DNA of 64,000 nucleotides from Setaria digitata (taxonomy: Eukaryota; Nematoda; Chromadorea; Rhabditida; Setariidae): the NCBI GenBank assembly GCA_003640385.1, contig RCAB01000166.1, forward strand, positions 1-64,000, in the 5' to 3' direction. Positions 52,001-63,796 of this stretch are shown here, piece after piece (position 1 is the stretch's first letter; each line of letters starts with the position of its first letter). Under the pieces are notes generated by a model. The model did no database searches. It had not been told where the DNA came from and saw only the letters and a program-made list of their open reading frames with translations. A program made the position numbers and the translations under genes.

Positions 52001-55000
52001 AGGTGAGGATTTTAGTTTCTTACTTTCTTCTTTCTATTTTTTATTTTTTAAATTAAAGTTAAACATTTGATAAAAATTCGTCTAGAATATTTTTTGATGT
52101 AGATATTTGAAACTTTCAATATACTTAAAGTATAATCCTAAGTGAAAACTTTAACTTTGCATTTTCCTTTTTATTTTTTTTAATTAAAATCAAATTTATA
52201 CTTGATAAAAATCTGCCTAGAATTTTTTTTCTTTTTTTGAAATGTTTACAAATATCTGTATCTTTTTAATTAGCATTTGCTACAACTAGAATAATTGAAC
52301 TGTAAAACTGGAAAACGTTAAGTAATTCTAAGGAATCAACAATTACTCTATACGCTTATTAACTAAATCGCCTATTTGTTAGAATAAATAATTTCATTTT
52401 ATTTTATTTATTTCTCAAAATTATTTTAAAATTTCGAAAAAATTAGAAACTATTAAATTTTCATTTCTCTTTAAGAGATAAACCGAAAAGTAAATTTTTT
52501 AATACCAGAAAAGAGGATTTAATTAAATATTAAACAGTATCAGCAAGTGACTTTTCTTTTTTCTTTTTTCTAAGATATGTTTAGTTTGAGTGATTTTTGT
52601 TTAAGAATTTTTCATTGTTTACAAAAGTTGTCTTTTAGTAGTAATAGCAGTAGTCTGTTAAGTATTTTATAATGCAAACAGCTACAAATAATATTTGTAA
52701 ATCCTTTTTTTTGCCTTTTATTATAATTGTAAACAAAATTAATTATTCATTATGAAATATTGATGATGCTTATCAATTATCAATATCAGCTGTTTGTAAT
52801 GACAATGTTATCCATTTTTATGCATATTAATTATTTAAAGTTTTATTTGTATAAATTCATTTAATCTCACTCATTTCCCATTCAGTTATTATCTCACATT
52901 TTCATTTTTTTTTTTTTTTTTTAATCTTTTCTAAAAAAATAATCGAGGAGAACTAAAGAACCAAATTTGTTAATTTAGATTAATCAAATTTTTTAATTAA
53001 ACTTATTATCATATTTTTTTTTTATCTATTTCTCTTCAAGCATTGTTTACTGTTAAAGAAGAAAGATGAAAAAAGAATTGTACCAAAAAAAAAAAAAAAA
53101 AAAGAAATCTTAATATTAAACTTTATATCAACAAGACTCTAAAGTTACACAAAATTTTTGGGTTCTGTCATATTTGCACAAAAATGATTGCCAGAAAATA
53201 ATTGTTTTATACACTCTAAAAGATAGTTAGCTCTTCTTATTATTCAAATTGCAAGAAAGCTAGACTATTATAACAATGAGAAAGCTAGACTATTATAACA
53301 ATGAGATGTTTATCTTTTAATGAAAAAATTTTAGCATAATTTCTTTCAGTGAATAATTTTCAACCACCTGATATAAACTGCGTAAATGGTCAGTGGAATG
53401 TGAAATATCGTTGAATAATTAATTAAGGAAAATATCTATCCACATCTACAGTAGCATGAATATCTACTGAATTAATACTAAAATTTTTTTTTTTTTTTTT
53501 ATTGATGGCAACTTAATTTTGCTAGAACATTTGTTTGTAAAATATTTTTCTTTCAGTTTATCTAATTACTAATCTAAAATTAAAAATATGACAATTTAAA
53601 GAAACTAAAACTTAAAATGTTTCCTTTTTTATTCGTTAAAAATTTAAAAGTATTCACAGAAATTGAAAAACACTCGGTAAATTATTTACGTCTAAACTTT
53701 TACTCCTTTCATATGCTGTTATAAAATTTTCCATCAAACCGATCACAAAATTTAACTAAATTAAAAAAATTGTCGACAAGTTATTAATAACTGAAATGCA
53801 ATTACGACATAGAACAAATAATATTTTTGAGATTGACTTACATAAATCATCATTTCGATATATCGTTCACGTAGATTGTGAAGTACGGATGCATCGTTCA
53901 GGAATGTCAAATTTGCCATATCTTCCGTTTTTTCATATTTTGGCGGATTCATTTTTTTCGTTGCATCCTTTCTCATTGTCTTCTGAAGCACAACTTTTTA
54001 CGTCCTAGTTGACGTAATAGTTAGATTTTGATCAAAACTTTCTGCATATGTGAAATTAAAGATAGAACTCATGAAAGTGTAGTTCATTAAATTCATCCTT
54101 CTTTTTCACTCGCATTATTTTCCCACTAATTTATTGATAGAAAAAAAAAAAAAAAAAAAGCTTTCGATTTTTCAACATAAAATTTCATTTAATATAAGTG
54201 AAAAACAAAACTTATTTTAGTGACAAAACAGTAACAGCCAGGATGGGTAAAATGATTTGATGAGAAAATTTGCCTTACTTGAAAATGTAATTATTAAAGT
54301 GAACTGTCGGAGTGTAACAATTTGGAAAAAAAAGTGATAGTGTTGATGTTGAAGTAGGCATTTAAATTTTGAATATACCGAGAGGTTTAAAGTTTTGAAT
54401 AATTTTAAGCGGAAAAACTTTGAACCTCAACGCCTTTAGAAGTAATTAGAATGACCAAATCGCCTTTGGTTGATTTAATCTCAGCAGCAATGAAACCTTC
54501 TTCCTCATCAGGTATCCAAACATTCTTTTTAGAATCAAATTTTTTCGAAGTTGCTACAGCAATCTGAAATTGTCTGCTTAATTAAAAATATGCATTTTTA
54601 ATTAATTAATGTGAATTCTCACCTTATCAAATTACAGTTTCAGTTCCAACAATCAGCAAATGTTTCGCACGATGCATTAAAAATTTGCTATCAATTAAAC
54701 TACAAAAAAAAAGGAAGAAAAAAGAAAACTATGGCTAGAATTTGAAAGATATACCTGAAAAACCTGAAAAAAGTAACAACACTACGCAATAATTTACTTT
54801 ATAAATTTGTTATCAATAATGTTCAATGAGCTGTTCACAATGAATTCTGGAATAATTTGATAGTAAACTGGCAATAAATTTCATTTACCTATGTTATTAT
54901 TTATCTGTGCGCAATGAATTTTACCTGTGCATTTACCTGTGCACAATAAATTTTAAAATTGTTTATCTGTTAATTTGTCCGACACCATAAATTTCCCCGA

Positions 55001-55096
55001 TGAATTTACCTGTTCATAACAAATTTTAGAATGATTCACCTGGTGTTGTGACTGACGCAAGTACTGCCAGGCAGGATCACTCTCGTACTCCGACAT
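37073..55096 (-). CDS. Muscle class II myosin heavy chain, 41 exons, 1953 aa, complete
   Basis: Actin-activated ATPase of sarcomeric thick filaments (UNC-54/MYO family; paralogue not assigned). Exons 5'->3': 55040-55096, 54426-54563, 53842-53982, 51735-51891, 51235-51346, 50691-50878, 50423-50521, 50161-50264, 49873-50011, 49548-49666, 49296-49448, 48852-49022, 48527-48667, 48168-48354, 47697-47855, 47478-47595, 47140-47269, 46779-46915, 46555-46666, 46084-46302, 45419-45601, 45282-45347, 44760-45001, 44232-44379, 43748-43888, 43311-43423, 43099-43204, 42831-42943, 42412-42541, 42142-42314, 41817-41949, 41409-41588, 41060-41200, 40789-40959, 40445-40519, 40225-40317, 39723-39842, 38968-39090, 38187-38354, 37528-37809, 37073-37252. 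Motifs: P-loop GESGAGKT 175-182; switch [11 protein letters not shown] 237-246; switch II DIAGFE 461-466; Lys-rich loop 2 at 636-650; SH2/SH1 Cys702 and Cys712; neck 772-854; coiled-coil rod to about 1934; 19-residue non-helical tail. Introns 13 and 20 are GC-AG. Confidence 0.95.
37946..38144. repeat. About 98-bp direct duplication around N at 38045, in myosin intron 39
   Basis: The block starting CAGCAACGGCTTCTG and ending TTTCGTATTCT occurs on both sides of the N with one visible mismatch (TTCCTCACC versus TTCCCCACC). It lies between exons 37528-37809 and 38187-38354 and does not change coding. Confidence 0.88.
46082..46083 (-). other. Non-canonical GC 5' splice site (myosin intron 20)
   Basis: The minus strand reads AAGGAG followed by GCAAGG, with GC in place of GT and an otherwise strong donor. 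The next exon begins after TTTTTCCAG at 45601. With this donor the rod sequence from EEKLRKE to [10 protein letters not shown] keeps exactly the 67-residue spacing that UNC-54-type myosin has. The only nearby GT would delete four residues and break the coiled-coil register. Confidence 0.85.
48525..48526 (-). other. Non-canonical GC 5' splice site (myosin intron 13)
   Basis: The minus strand reads AAACAG followed by GCTTGAGC. The preceding exon encodes PPKAKQ and the next (after AAATTTAG) encodes [13 protein letters not shown], matching the spacing of the conserved KGKQ-xAH segment. No GT lies near the required point, and reading on meets TGA after one codon. Confidence 0.85.
49449..49547 (-). 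other. Stop-free 99-nt intron in the motor domain (myosin intron 10)
   Basis: It lies between NKGQNLEQ and VNWAVGA. Length is 99 nt (a multiple of three), it has no in-frame stop, its donor is GTCACA and its acceptor is TTCAAG. Myosins have no insert here, so it is treated as an intron, but both sites are weak and retention would add 33 residues. Confidence 0.75.
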
Positions 55097-55122
55097 TAAG
55101 TAAGGTTGTAGTTCGAGCTAAA
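55097..55122 (-). promoter_or_regulatory. 5' leader and candidate trans-splice acceptor of the myosin gene
   Basis: On the minus strand AAAGTTTAG ends at 55118 and is followed by a 21-nt leader and the ATG at 55096. This fits an SL trans-splice acceptor. No donor for an upstream cis intron was identified. Confidence 0.5.
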
Positions 55123-55746
55123 CTTTTTCAACATTGAAATACCTCAGGTGATGAAGAAAAAAATATTGCTAGTCGCAATGTGTTTAATTTTGTATTAATG
55201 AAAAAAAGTTGAAGTATTCGATATACATGACAATGTTATCCAGAATGCTAATCATTGCGGTAGTTAGCCTTCTGGATAACAAAAGTTCATCTTCACAGCA
55301 TTCATAATGATTATTGAACTAAAATCTAGCATTAATTTTATAAACCGTTATAGTGATCCTGGAAGGATACGAATAAACGATGATAGATGCTAATTAATTA
55401 CTAATCATTTATCAAAATGATCCCTACTCTGTTAGTTCTTAGAAATGGAAAAAAAGAGTCAAAAATAAGAATCTGAAAGTATTTCTATGACCATAGTCAG
55501 CCCAATATTTTAGTACTGACGATGATTTTGATAATGTTGTTTGTTTTTTAACTAATCAGTTTTGAGATATAAATTTTGCAAAAGAAGAGAGAAATTATAA
55601 TTGCTATGGTTTAGTTTTGTTATGTTTTGAATAAATAAATATGCGAAAATTGCGCATAAATTTTTCCATTGCAATTGTTTTTGTGCCTAATTAATTTAGA
55701 ATTTTGAAAAAGTTAATGATAGGTTGTTCGAATAATCGTAGCTACA

Positions 55747-55963
55747 ATTTTCTCAAGTTATTTTGCTGCCAGTATTTGTGCACGAAAAAGATTTAATAAT
55801 TAGTTCACAAATAAGTAATAAGTCTTTTAAACTAGATCATATCNAGTTATTTTGCAAGTTATTTTATTTCAGTTACAATTTTCTCAAGTTATTTTGCTGC
55901 CAGTAAAAAGATTTAATAATTAGTTCACAAATAAGTAATAAGTCTTTTAAACTAGATCATATC
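55747..55963. repeat. Direct duplication around N at 55844
   Basis: The segment ACAATTTTCTCAAG to CTAGATCATATC occurs before the N and again at about 55876-55963, with a small internal deletion in the second copy. The pattern is the same as at the other single-N positions. Confidence 0.85.
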
Positions 55964-58130
55964 TTTTGATATCTCTTTGAGAACTCATATCATTTGTTTT
56001 TTTTTTTTTTTGATGAAGATTATTTAAATTAAATTAGTGATTATGAAAAAAAATGTTATGATTGTGAAATGAAAGAAATTACTTGCTGACTTATTTTGTT
56101 TGGTCTTAAATTTTATTGATTCCTTAAGTGATATTTGCAATTTATTTTTTTCTATCTAATCCTATTTCATTATGTATTATTTAGTAGTAATCTTATGCAC
56201 ATCATTCGTCTCCAATTTCTAGTTAGATAACTTGAGATTTCAAATTTATTTCATTTCCAAATTGATTATGACTTAAATTTGTGAAATAACGCTTCCATAT
56301 ACTAATTTTAAAGTTAATCAACCAGAATTTGAGAAAAAAAAAGAAATAATGTGGGAATAATTAGTGCTAATTATGCCAACAAATCAGCAGCATCAGAAAG
56401 ACAGGTGTTCACCCTATCAATTATTTGTAGTTATTAGTATCGGATGTACAATGAAACACTAAAAAGCTCAATAGCACGATCCTCAAGTAATTTAATACAT
56501 ATATATTTGATACTAAAATGATTAAATTAGAAATGATAAAACTCGTAGACTTTGCCTAGTAGTTTTGTAAACCTTTAGACTATGACTAATATAGAGAAAA
56601 TTTCATTAATTTCAATTCATACAATTTATCTCAATAAATATCTACTAAAATTATTGATTAATGAAGAGTAGAGCTAGCAGTAAAAAATACTAGTTTGATA
56701 ATTAGCATTAAAGAAAATGATAAAATTTTAAAATTAGAAATTTTTAAAATCTGCTGGAATTGTCTCGGATAAGTAATGTGATTGTTTGAACCTTTTTGGA
56801 GAAATAACAAAAATGTTTTATCGAACTTTATCTTTGTGTTTGATCAATGGTTTACACTTAGAAATTTTAAGGGAATGAAAAATAAAACTGACAAGTTAGC
56901 ATGCGAATGCATTCTTTTTGAAATGTTATTTGAAACATTTATCAGTGATATCATATCAGAATGCAACAAATGTAATAAATGGAAGGATTGTTGATTGCAC
57001 TAAATTGAGAAATTTCATATAAAATATATTATATTGAATAATTGAATCTAAGCTATTGCGAGAAAGATGAAGGATGAAAAAACTGGTTCTCTTCAGAATT
57101 TAAATTTATTTAATGGAATGAAGAGAAGGGGATGCTCATGTTGGATTAGAGAGAGGATGCTTTAAAATTATCTCTATACCAGCCGTTATCATCAGGATGA
57201 TATCAGTGCTTTATCAAATTCAAGCAACATTATTATCACTTCATCTACTTGCTCAAGTTGCCATCGGCTCATTTAATTTTTCAAATCAACAAGAATAGAT
57301 TTTATTCATATTCTCCTTTATTCTTCTTGTTTTCATGTTTTTTATTTTTGTTAGAAATAGCACCCAATATGCTGTACTGTGATACCGCAAGTATCAGTTT
57401 TATCTTATTAAAAGATAATTAATTTTGTGCCGATCAAAAAATGTTCCTTGAAAATTTTCCTCAATGAAATGTGAGTAACTATCAGCGGTTCTTTTACTCC
57501 AATATAGCGCGTATTAATTTTACTTTAGACCGACAAATAATTTCACCAGTCAATTTATCTATGCAATAATTTCTGAAATAGTAAAGAAAATGATCTATCA
57601 GAGCTATGAAAATGATAAATGAAATGAATGGATGAGATGAGATTGAGGATATCGTCAGTTATAGTGCCATTAAGAAGACAAGACGAGAGCACACCACAAA
57701 TCTCGACAAGTCTTCCCTCTCGATGTGAAAACTTTGTTTGACCAAGCAGAAATGAATTGTAAAAAAATGATGATGAGAAGAAAGAATACTGTCATCAACC
57801 TACTATGTTTGCTTTACAAAACCAACAAAATAGCTATAAAGCATGTATAGTGATAATTTTAAGAGTGATCAGTGAGTAAATAAATTCTAGGCTATTCCTT
57901 CAGGCTAGGGAAAGTATATCTTCAATGGATAATGACTGGAGGAAAAGAAAAACTAATTAAAGCAGCATAAAACATTAACTGATTTACCTGTTTCAAGGCT
58001 TGATTAGTTGATAATTCTGACTAACGACTTGACCAATTAGCATTGAGTTATTTTTTATTAAGATAAAGGAGCAATATTAATTATATTCAATGAAAGATAT
58101 GAAGAATCATAATATATTGTGTTAATATCC

Positions 58131-58150
58131 ATTATTATTATTATTACTAC

Positions 58151-58198
<48 letters not shown>

Positions 58199-58218
58199 CA
58201 TTATTATTATCATTATTA
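58131..58218. repeat. (TTA)n trinucleotide microsatellite
   Basis: About 85 bp of ATT/TTA repeat with a few interruptions (CTACTATT, CATTATTATC). It is non-coding in the myosin-CPT1 spacer; the Asn-rich translation on the minus strand is a shadow. Confidence 0.95.
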
Positions 58219-59364
58219 ATCATCTTGGATGAAAAGATTATGCTTGAGTAATAATAGAAAAAAGAAAAAAAAAAAAGAATTATACTTGATAGCAATACTA
58301 TCATGATTATCCGTTGAATTTAGAAATTTAAGTGTTTGGAGGAACAAAAAACTGTCAGGAATTTCCCGCGAAATGCTGACATTTGAGACCTTCTTTGGTG
58401 GACAATTTATGCCACCAAAAAGGTGCTATATTTTTTTTTTTTTTTTTCTTTTTAAATAAATATCTGAAATAGACTTCCGGATAATTACGCATCTATCTAA
58501 AATTATTTTTGTCAAATTGAACTCTTATCAAGTGCTTTTTGATATGATAGAAGCTCTCATCAAGTGCTTTCTAATGTTGATAAAATGTTCATGTGTGTAG
58601 TGGAATTTGTAGATTTTAGGTGATAAATTCTATTGGAATAATAGAAGAACACTACTACTGATGGATGTTGATAATTTATATCATATCATATTACATATTC
58701 TCTCCCGTGACCTCTTATCGAATGTCTCTTGTTTTTAAAATGGCACTTTTGAAAGGGTGATATTCATCATCATCAAGGGAAAGTTCTAGTATCGAATTGT
58801 TCTATTCGTTCTGATTATATGATCAATTATGGTCTTTTTTTTTCTGATTATTTTTAGAAACAGATCATTTCAGTCAGTAAAGTAATTTATGAAATAAGTC
58901 AGTGTTTTGCTGAGTTTTTTTTTTTTTTTTTTCGTTCCTACCCTCTCTCTCTCTCTCTCTCATTTAATTTTTATTTCGCATAATAGTCAGGGAAAAATGC
59001 GATGAAATAAAATCCTAAAACAAAAAGAAGTTATTTGAGACTTAGTTACTGTTGTAATTACACTGATAATCAGTCTAGCAAGATTCAGCCAGAAAGTATC
59101 ATTTGATGAACAGACCGACTTCTTCACCTTGGCAAAAGTGACATCTTTTCTCTCGTTTTTTTCTTTCCTCGCTTCATTTTCGAAGGAAACTATGAAACTG
59201 TGATAAGAAGACAACTTGCTGACACTTCTCTCTAATTGCACTAATTAATTTATAATTACTCCTGAATGCGAGAGAAACGAGAAGATAATCATTCATTTCA
59301 ATTCTCTTATCATTTCATCATTTATTTTATATTCTATGCTTCTTAAAGGATGATCTGGTTAATG

Positions 59365-59437
59365 TTTCGTATGGCTTTGTGGTTCGTCGTTCCGCGTAAC
59401 AGTTTGGGTGGAGCAGGGTTCGATCCCCCAAGCGTTT
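59365..59437 (+). mobile_element. tRNA-derived, SINE-like fragment with A and B boxes
   Basis: TGGCTTTGTGG (59372-59382) resembles a pol III A box. GGTTCGATCCC (59417-59427) is a near-perfect B box. Their starts are 45 nt apart, as in tRNA genes. The flanks do not form a 7-bp acceptor stem and the T stem is only partly paired, so a working tRNA is unlikely. The fragment sits at the left edge of an island (about 59350-59660) clearly richer in G and C than its surroundings, as expected for a short retroposon body. No target-site duplication was identified. Confidence 0.45.
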
Positions 59438-60420
59438 GTGTGAGTGATGATGAACAAGATAGGGACATCTGCTATATCAGTGATGATGATATGACAACAG
59501 TTGATAGTAACTGACACACACACGCGTCCCCCTAAACAGTTATGAGAAGGGAAGGAGTACCATGGCAGGGCAGGGTGTTTGACCTGATTTGGGTGTGTGT
59601 ACAAATCTGAAATTGTAGGGTTGGATTTTAGGAGGAGAGGTGGTGGTGAGAGTTTTGTCGGTTATCACAGAAAATATCAGCGAACTGGATTCGAGTTTTG
59701 CCAGAAAAAAGAAGAGAAGGATGTGCTCTTCTTTATTAATTAAAACTGATACAAATTCTGAATTGTTGACCATTGTTGATAAAAATGATAAAAACAATTT
59801 CGATTTTGTACCAAATCACTTTCGCAAACTAATATTGAACTTACTTAGTAATCTAAATTATTTTGAAATAGTTAAGTTAATAGTTAATTAAACAGTTTTA
59901 AGCATAAAAAGACTAAAAAAATTTTCTTTTTTTTTTTTTACATTTTCATTCTTACTTTTAAGCAATCATTAAGTCTGATTTATCTCACTTAAGATGTTAC
60001 AGTGTCATTGTGGAACTTTCTTTTTTTTTTTTTTTTTTTTGCTCGAAAAAAGAATTATAAAAAAAATTAAATATTAAAAAAAAGAACAAGCTGACGAATT
60101 AAGTTAAAAAAAAATTTCAGAAAATTGATGAGTAGCATTTTTGGGATAATATTTAGTAATAAAAAAAAAATTTAAAAAAGATAAATATCTTTATGATTTC
60201 TCAAAACTCTTTCAGTTTTGATTTGATAACTTCCTGCAAAATGCTAATGATATTGATGATGAAGATTAATATCAACTCATTTTAGCTAATTTCTTCTTTC
60301 ATTTTTTTAATACAATTTTTTTGCGCAAAAAAAAAAAAAAGGAAATTATCTTTTAAAATTTTAGTTTCTTAACCCATTTTTTTTTTTTTTTTTTTTGACC
60401 TATGTTAGATTTTTTCTTTG

Positions 60421-60736
60421 CACAAAAAAAAGAATACTTTTAAAATCCTAATTAATTAATTTTTGGCCCTGTTTTTTTTTTTACATTTTGTTTAAAATTC
60501 TTTACAAAAAAAAAAAAAAAAGAGCAAAATAAAAATTTGCAAATGAGAATAATATGAAAATTTTTCTGCGTTTCTATTNTACAAAAAGAAGGAATACTTT
60601 TAAAATCCTAATTAATTAATTTTTGGCCCTGTTTTTTTTTTACATTTTGTTTAAAATTCTTTACAAAAAAAAAAAAAAAGAGCAAAATAAAAATTTGCAA
60701 ATGAGAATAATATGAAAATTTTTCTGCGTTTCTATT
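60421..60736. repeat. About 157-bp direct duplication around N at 60579
   Basis: The block from ACAAAAA, AATACTTTT through TTTTTGGCCCTG to CTGCGTTTCTATT is present on both sides of the N with differences only in homopolymer lengths and one or two bases. Confidence 0.88.
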
Positions 60737-61711
60737 GATTTTTAAGTATGGTTTGCGCGTTATCGGAGACTTTTTGGAACAGTTAATTTGCTATTACAAT
60801 GAGTGTGTCACCTTCAAAATGGCGATTCCTTCACGAAATGTCACCAATTTTAAAATAAAATCTCATTTTTTTAAATTGGATTTTGAATAGATATTCTTCC
60901 ATTTCTGGTATATATGTTTTTGTTATTTTAATGCTCATTCTTGTCCTGTTAATTTGCATCCTGAAACAGTGAAATTTCGGACTATTTGGCTTATAAAGCA
61001 AAGAGAACAAGTTGTATCATTCGGCTCACAGCAGCTATTTATTTCTGTGCAAGAGTATTGCAATTATAGTTCGAGAAGTTGATAAGGTGAAATGAGAAAT
61101 ATAGCGAAGCAGTCATCGGAAATGATACTGTGATTAATTATACAAATTTACTGATTGCTTCTCCGTCATAGGGCAATTTTCGGCACTTGAAGTAAATTAG
61201 AAACGTGAAAAAAACCTGACAGTTAGGCTAACGACGAATCAGAAAACGGAAAAAAAATTATTGCTTTGAACTTTTAACCTGATTAAAATCTATCACTATA
61301 ATTTTTTAATTTCCCAACAAAATACTGCTGACATTCCGAAGGTATTCCTCCGCAACAAATCAAAGTGACATAACCGGAATTGAATAGTATGCTAATTACG
61401 TATCCTGACAATCTTCGGAAATCTGTGCTATGAAGTGTCGCTTGCATCTATCACACTTGATCTTTCTTTCTTTAGTTCTTTGAATATCTCAAATTTTTAA
61501 AAAAAAAAAAAAAGTTTTAGTAACGGTTAAGGATTATTCCACACTAAAGCTAAGATTTCTCTTATCTTAGATGCATTTGAAAATTTAAAATTTAACCCAT
61601 TAAAAAGTATGGCTTTTTAATAAATTCATTCATTTTTAGATTCTGGAAAATACCAGTAATGAAAATACGAACGATTTTAGGTAAATTTCAAATAATTTCA
61701 TTTATTCCCAG

Positions 61712-61732
61712 GATTAATTAATAGTTTAACTG
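61712..61732 (+). promoter_or_regulatory. 5' leader and candidate trans-splice acceptor of CPT1
   Basis: TTTATTCCCAG ends at 61711 and is followed by a 21-nt leader with an in-frame stop (TAA 61727-61729), then the ATG at 61733. It has the same architecture as the myosin start, which supports the start call. Confidence 0.5.
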
Positions 61733-63796
61733 ATGGAGAAAAGTATTCTTTACCATCCGAGATGCTCCTATCGTACAGATGGTTATTTTCCAAGCCGATT
61801 TAGACGTAGCTGCTATCAGCTCAAGGTTTTCATCTAATCTATTTTTTTTAAATTTAGGATATAAAGAGAATAGAAAAATGGTTTATCTTATCATAGCTTT
61901 TGATTTATGAAAGGGTTTTTTTTTTTTTTTTTTTTTTTCAGAAAAAAATCACAATTACTAATGATGCAAAAATGTGAGCTTATTGTCAATTTATTGAATC
62001 TATAAATTTAAAAACTTGAATGTTTTCTCAAAAATAAATCAAAATTTACTATGACATAAAAATATGAACTTAATGTACAATTACTAAATTTGAAAATTTG
62101 AGTTTACTACAAACTGTACCAATGTTTGATGGCAGTAACAAATAATTAATGCCTTTCAAATTTCTGTTCAATTTCTTTCATTATAACGAAAATACATTTC
62201 AGAATGCTATTCATAATCGTCTCTATCCAATCTCACCACTTTTCTTTTCAATGGCATTTGTAATAATTGCTTCATTTTTATGTCAAAATCCACTAAAATA
62301 CAACTTTCTACATACTTTCCAGACTGCATCCATTTTTAACACTTTATTGGTATGTATAAATATTATAATTTCAAAAAAAATTTTCTTTTAAACTTCATAT
62401 TTCTTTTTTCTTACAATCTAAATTTCTTTAAATTTTATTTAGTGGAAAGAAAAAAGAATTAGATTTTTTAAAGCTTTCAAAAAAAAAAAAAAATAGTTTT
62501 TCTTATTTTTCTTTTAAATGAACTCTTCCAATTTTTACAGTTATTCATTAAATTAAATTATTCATATTATAATTTTTGATAAATTATTTTTCTAATTCTA
62601 AAAATTTTTTTTTTCATTTTTGTAGATTGCTCTTCTGGGCACCTATTTACCGGTGCTACTACTCAGACTTGCAATAAAGCATCTGTTTTTTGGCTACAAA
62701 CCTTATCTATTCGAGAAAAAAGGACATTATTCATTGTCAGCCAAAGTTTGGTTTGTAAGTTTTTTAAAATATTAAATTTATTTCACTTTTGCAACTCTTT
62801 CATTAATTATTTATTTTAAAAATTCACTTTCTGAAGTTGAAGAAAAAAAAATGAAAATAAAAAGAAGAAAAAATTTACTAAAAATGACAATTATTTCGAT
62901 CGCACCATTAAAGAATAATACTACGCTTCGCACTGTTCTAAGTTTACATTTTCATTAAATTTTATTACAATTACAAATGAACCTTTTCGAATATTGAAAT
63001 GATTTCATTTTTATCTGATAATTTTAAAATAGATTTTTTCAAATTGCTAATTTTAATTTGATATTTCATTTCTTTTTAAAAAGTAAAATTGTACAAAATT
63101 TTGTAGATATTCCATCAGTTATTCAATAAATTATCACCACAACTCTATTCATGCGAAGGATTACTGCCTTCTTTGCCGCTTCCGTCCCTGAATGATACAA
63201 TCGCAAAATATCTTAACAGTGTTGAACCTTTGCTGAGTCCTGTAAGTTATTACTTTTGGAACAGGTAAAAATCAGGTTGCAAAAAGTCATAAACTTCATC
63301 AGGAATCTAAATGATAAGAACTTTTTAATTAATTTCTAATAACGAATTCGGTGACTGTGAGCTATAAGATTAAAAAAAAAAAAAAAAAAAAAAAAATGGA
63401 TTTTTACTAAACTTTCGGGTATTTTACACTCTTTGATCCTTTTCTATTTGATATCTTTTTCAAGCAGGAATTGATTTTAATTTATTAATAACAAAAATTA
63501 TTAGGAGGAGCATTTTTGTTTTCGAAAAGTTTAGTTAAGTTAATCTACTTTGAAAAAGCTAATCAATTTAAAAAAAAAAAAAATGATTTAATTTAATTTT
63601 TATGCTGCATCCAAGTTGTATTAATCATGAAAAAATATTTATGTCAAATAAGCTCTTAAAAATTTGTTAACTTAGTATTTAATTTTTCTAGCATGAATTT
63701 ATGGATGTAAAGAAGATGGCTCAGAATTTTCTTAAAAATGAAGGATGGAAATTGCAAGGATTGGCATGGCTATATTGGTGCTTTGCTGATAATTAT
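61733..63796 (+). CDS. Carnitine O-palmitoyltransferase 1-type enzyme, N-terminal 203 residues (runs off window)
   Basis: Outer-mitochondrial-membrane enzyme that makes acylcarnitine from long-chain acyl-CoA, the entry step of mitochondrial beta-oxidation. Exons: 61733-61825, 62203-62349, 62626-62754, 63107-63241, 63692-63796, all phase 0. The order matches CPT1: a basic N-terminus, LKN then LYPISP before membrane helix 1 (about 43-58), a lumenal-side loop, helix 2 (about 81-96), then LYSCEGLLPSLPLPSLND (the conserved LYSFQ...LPRLPVPAVKDT segment) and the start of the catalytic acyltransferase domain. The catalytic His lies beyond the window. The N-terminal regulatory segment before helix 1 is about 15 residues shorter than in mammalian CPT1A. 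The fifth exon ends at a GTAAGT donor where family members continue with VSDWWE. Confidence 0.85.

Larger units (their letters stand above)
38967..53841 (-). other. Introns of the myosin gene: size and content
   Basis: Forty introns split the coding sequence. The largest is intron 3 (51892-53841, 1950 bp), which contains a 25-bp tandem duplication near 53254-53303 and poly-T tracts but no exon I can support. Most others are 80-600 bp. No alternative (mutually exclusive) exons were recognised. The span given covers introns 3 to 38; introns 1 and 2 lie on the 5' side and introns 39 and 40 on the 3' side of it. Confidence 0.7.
55123..61711. other. Divergent promoter region between the myosin and CPT1 genes
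   Basis: About 6.6 kb between two outward-facing starts. It contains poly-A/T tracts, a (TTA)n array, a CT-rich run, a relatively GC-rich island with a tRNA-derived patch (59350-59660), two N-joint duplications (55844, 60579) and several ACTGATAA-type motifs. No coding exon was supported. Confidence 0.65.

Noticed and set aside
54417..54425. Alternative myosin exon 2 donor eight bases further on
   Set aside because: It gives the wrong phase for the [10 protein letters not shown] exon; the GAG/GTTCAA donor at 54425 keeps the frame.
58122..58304. Asn-rich minus-strand ORF
   Set aside because: Translation of the (TTA)n microsatellite.
59365..59437. Functional tRNA gene
   Set aside because: A and B boxes are present, but the acceptor stem does not pair and the T stem is only partial.
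59540..59891. 80-90 codon frames on both strands in the GC-rich island
   Set aside because: No splice structure or family resemblance; explained by fewer stops in the GC-richer sequence.
61641..61681. A 40-nt exon upstream of CPT1 between TTTTTAG and GTAAAT
   Set aside because: Its phase does not fit the next coding exon; at best a 5' non-coding exon.
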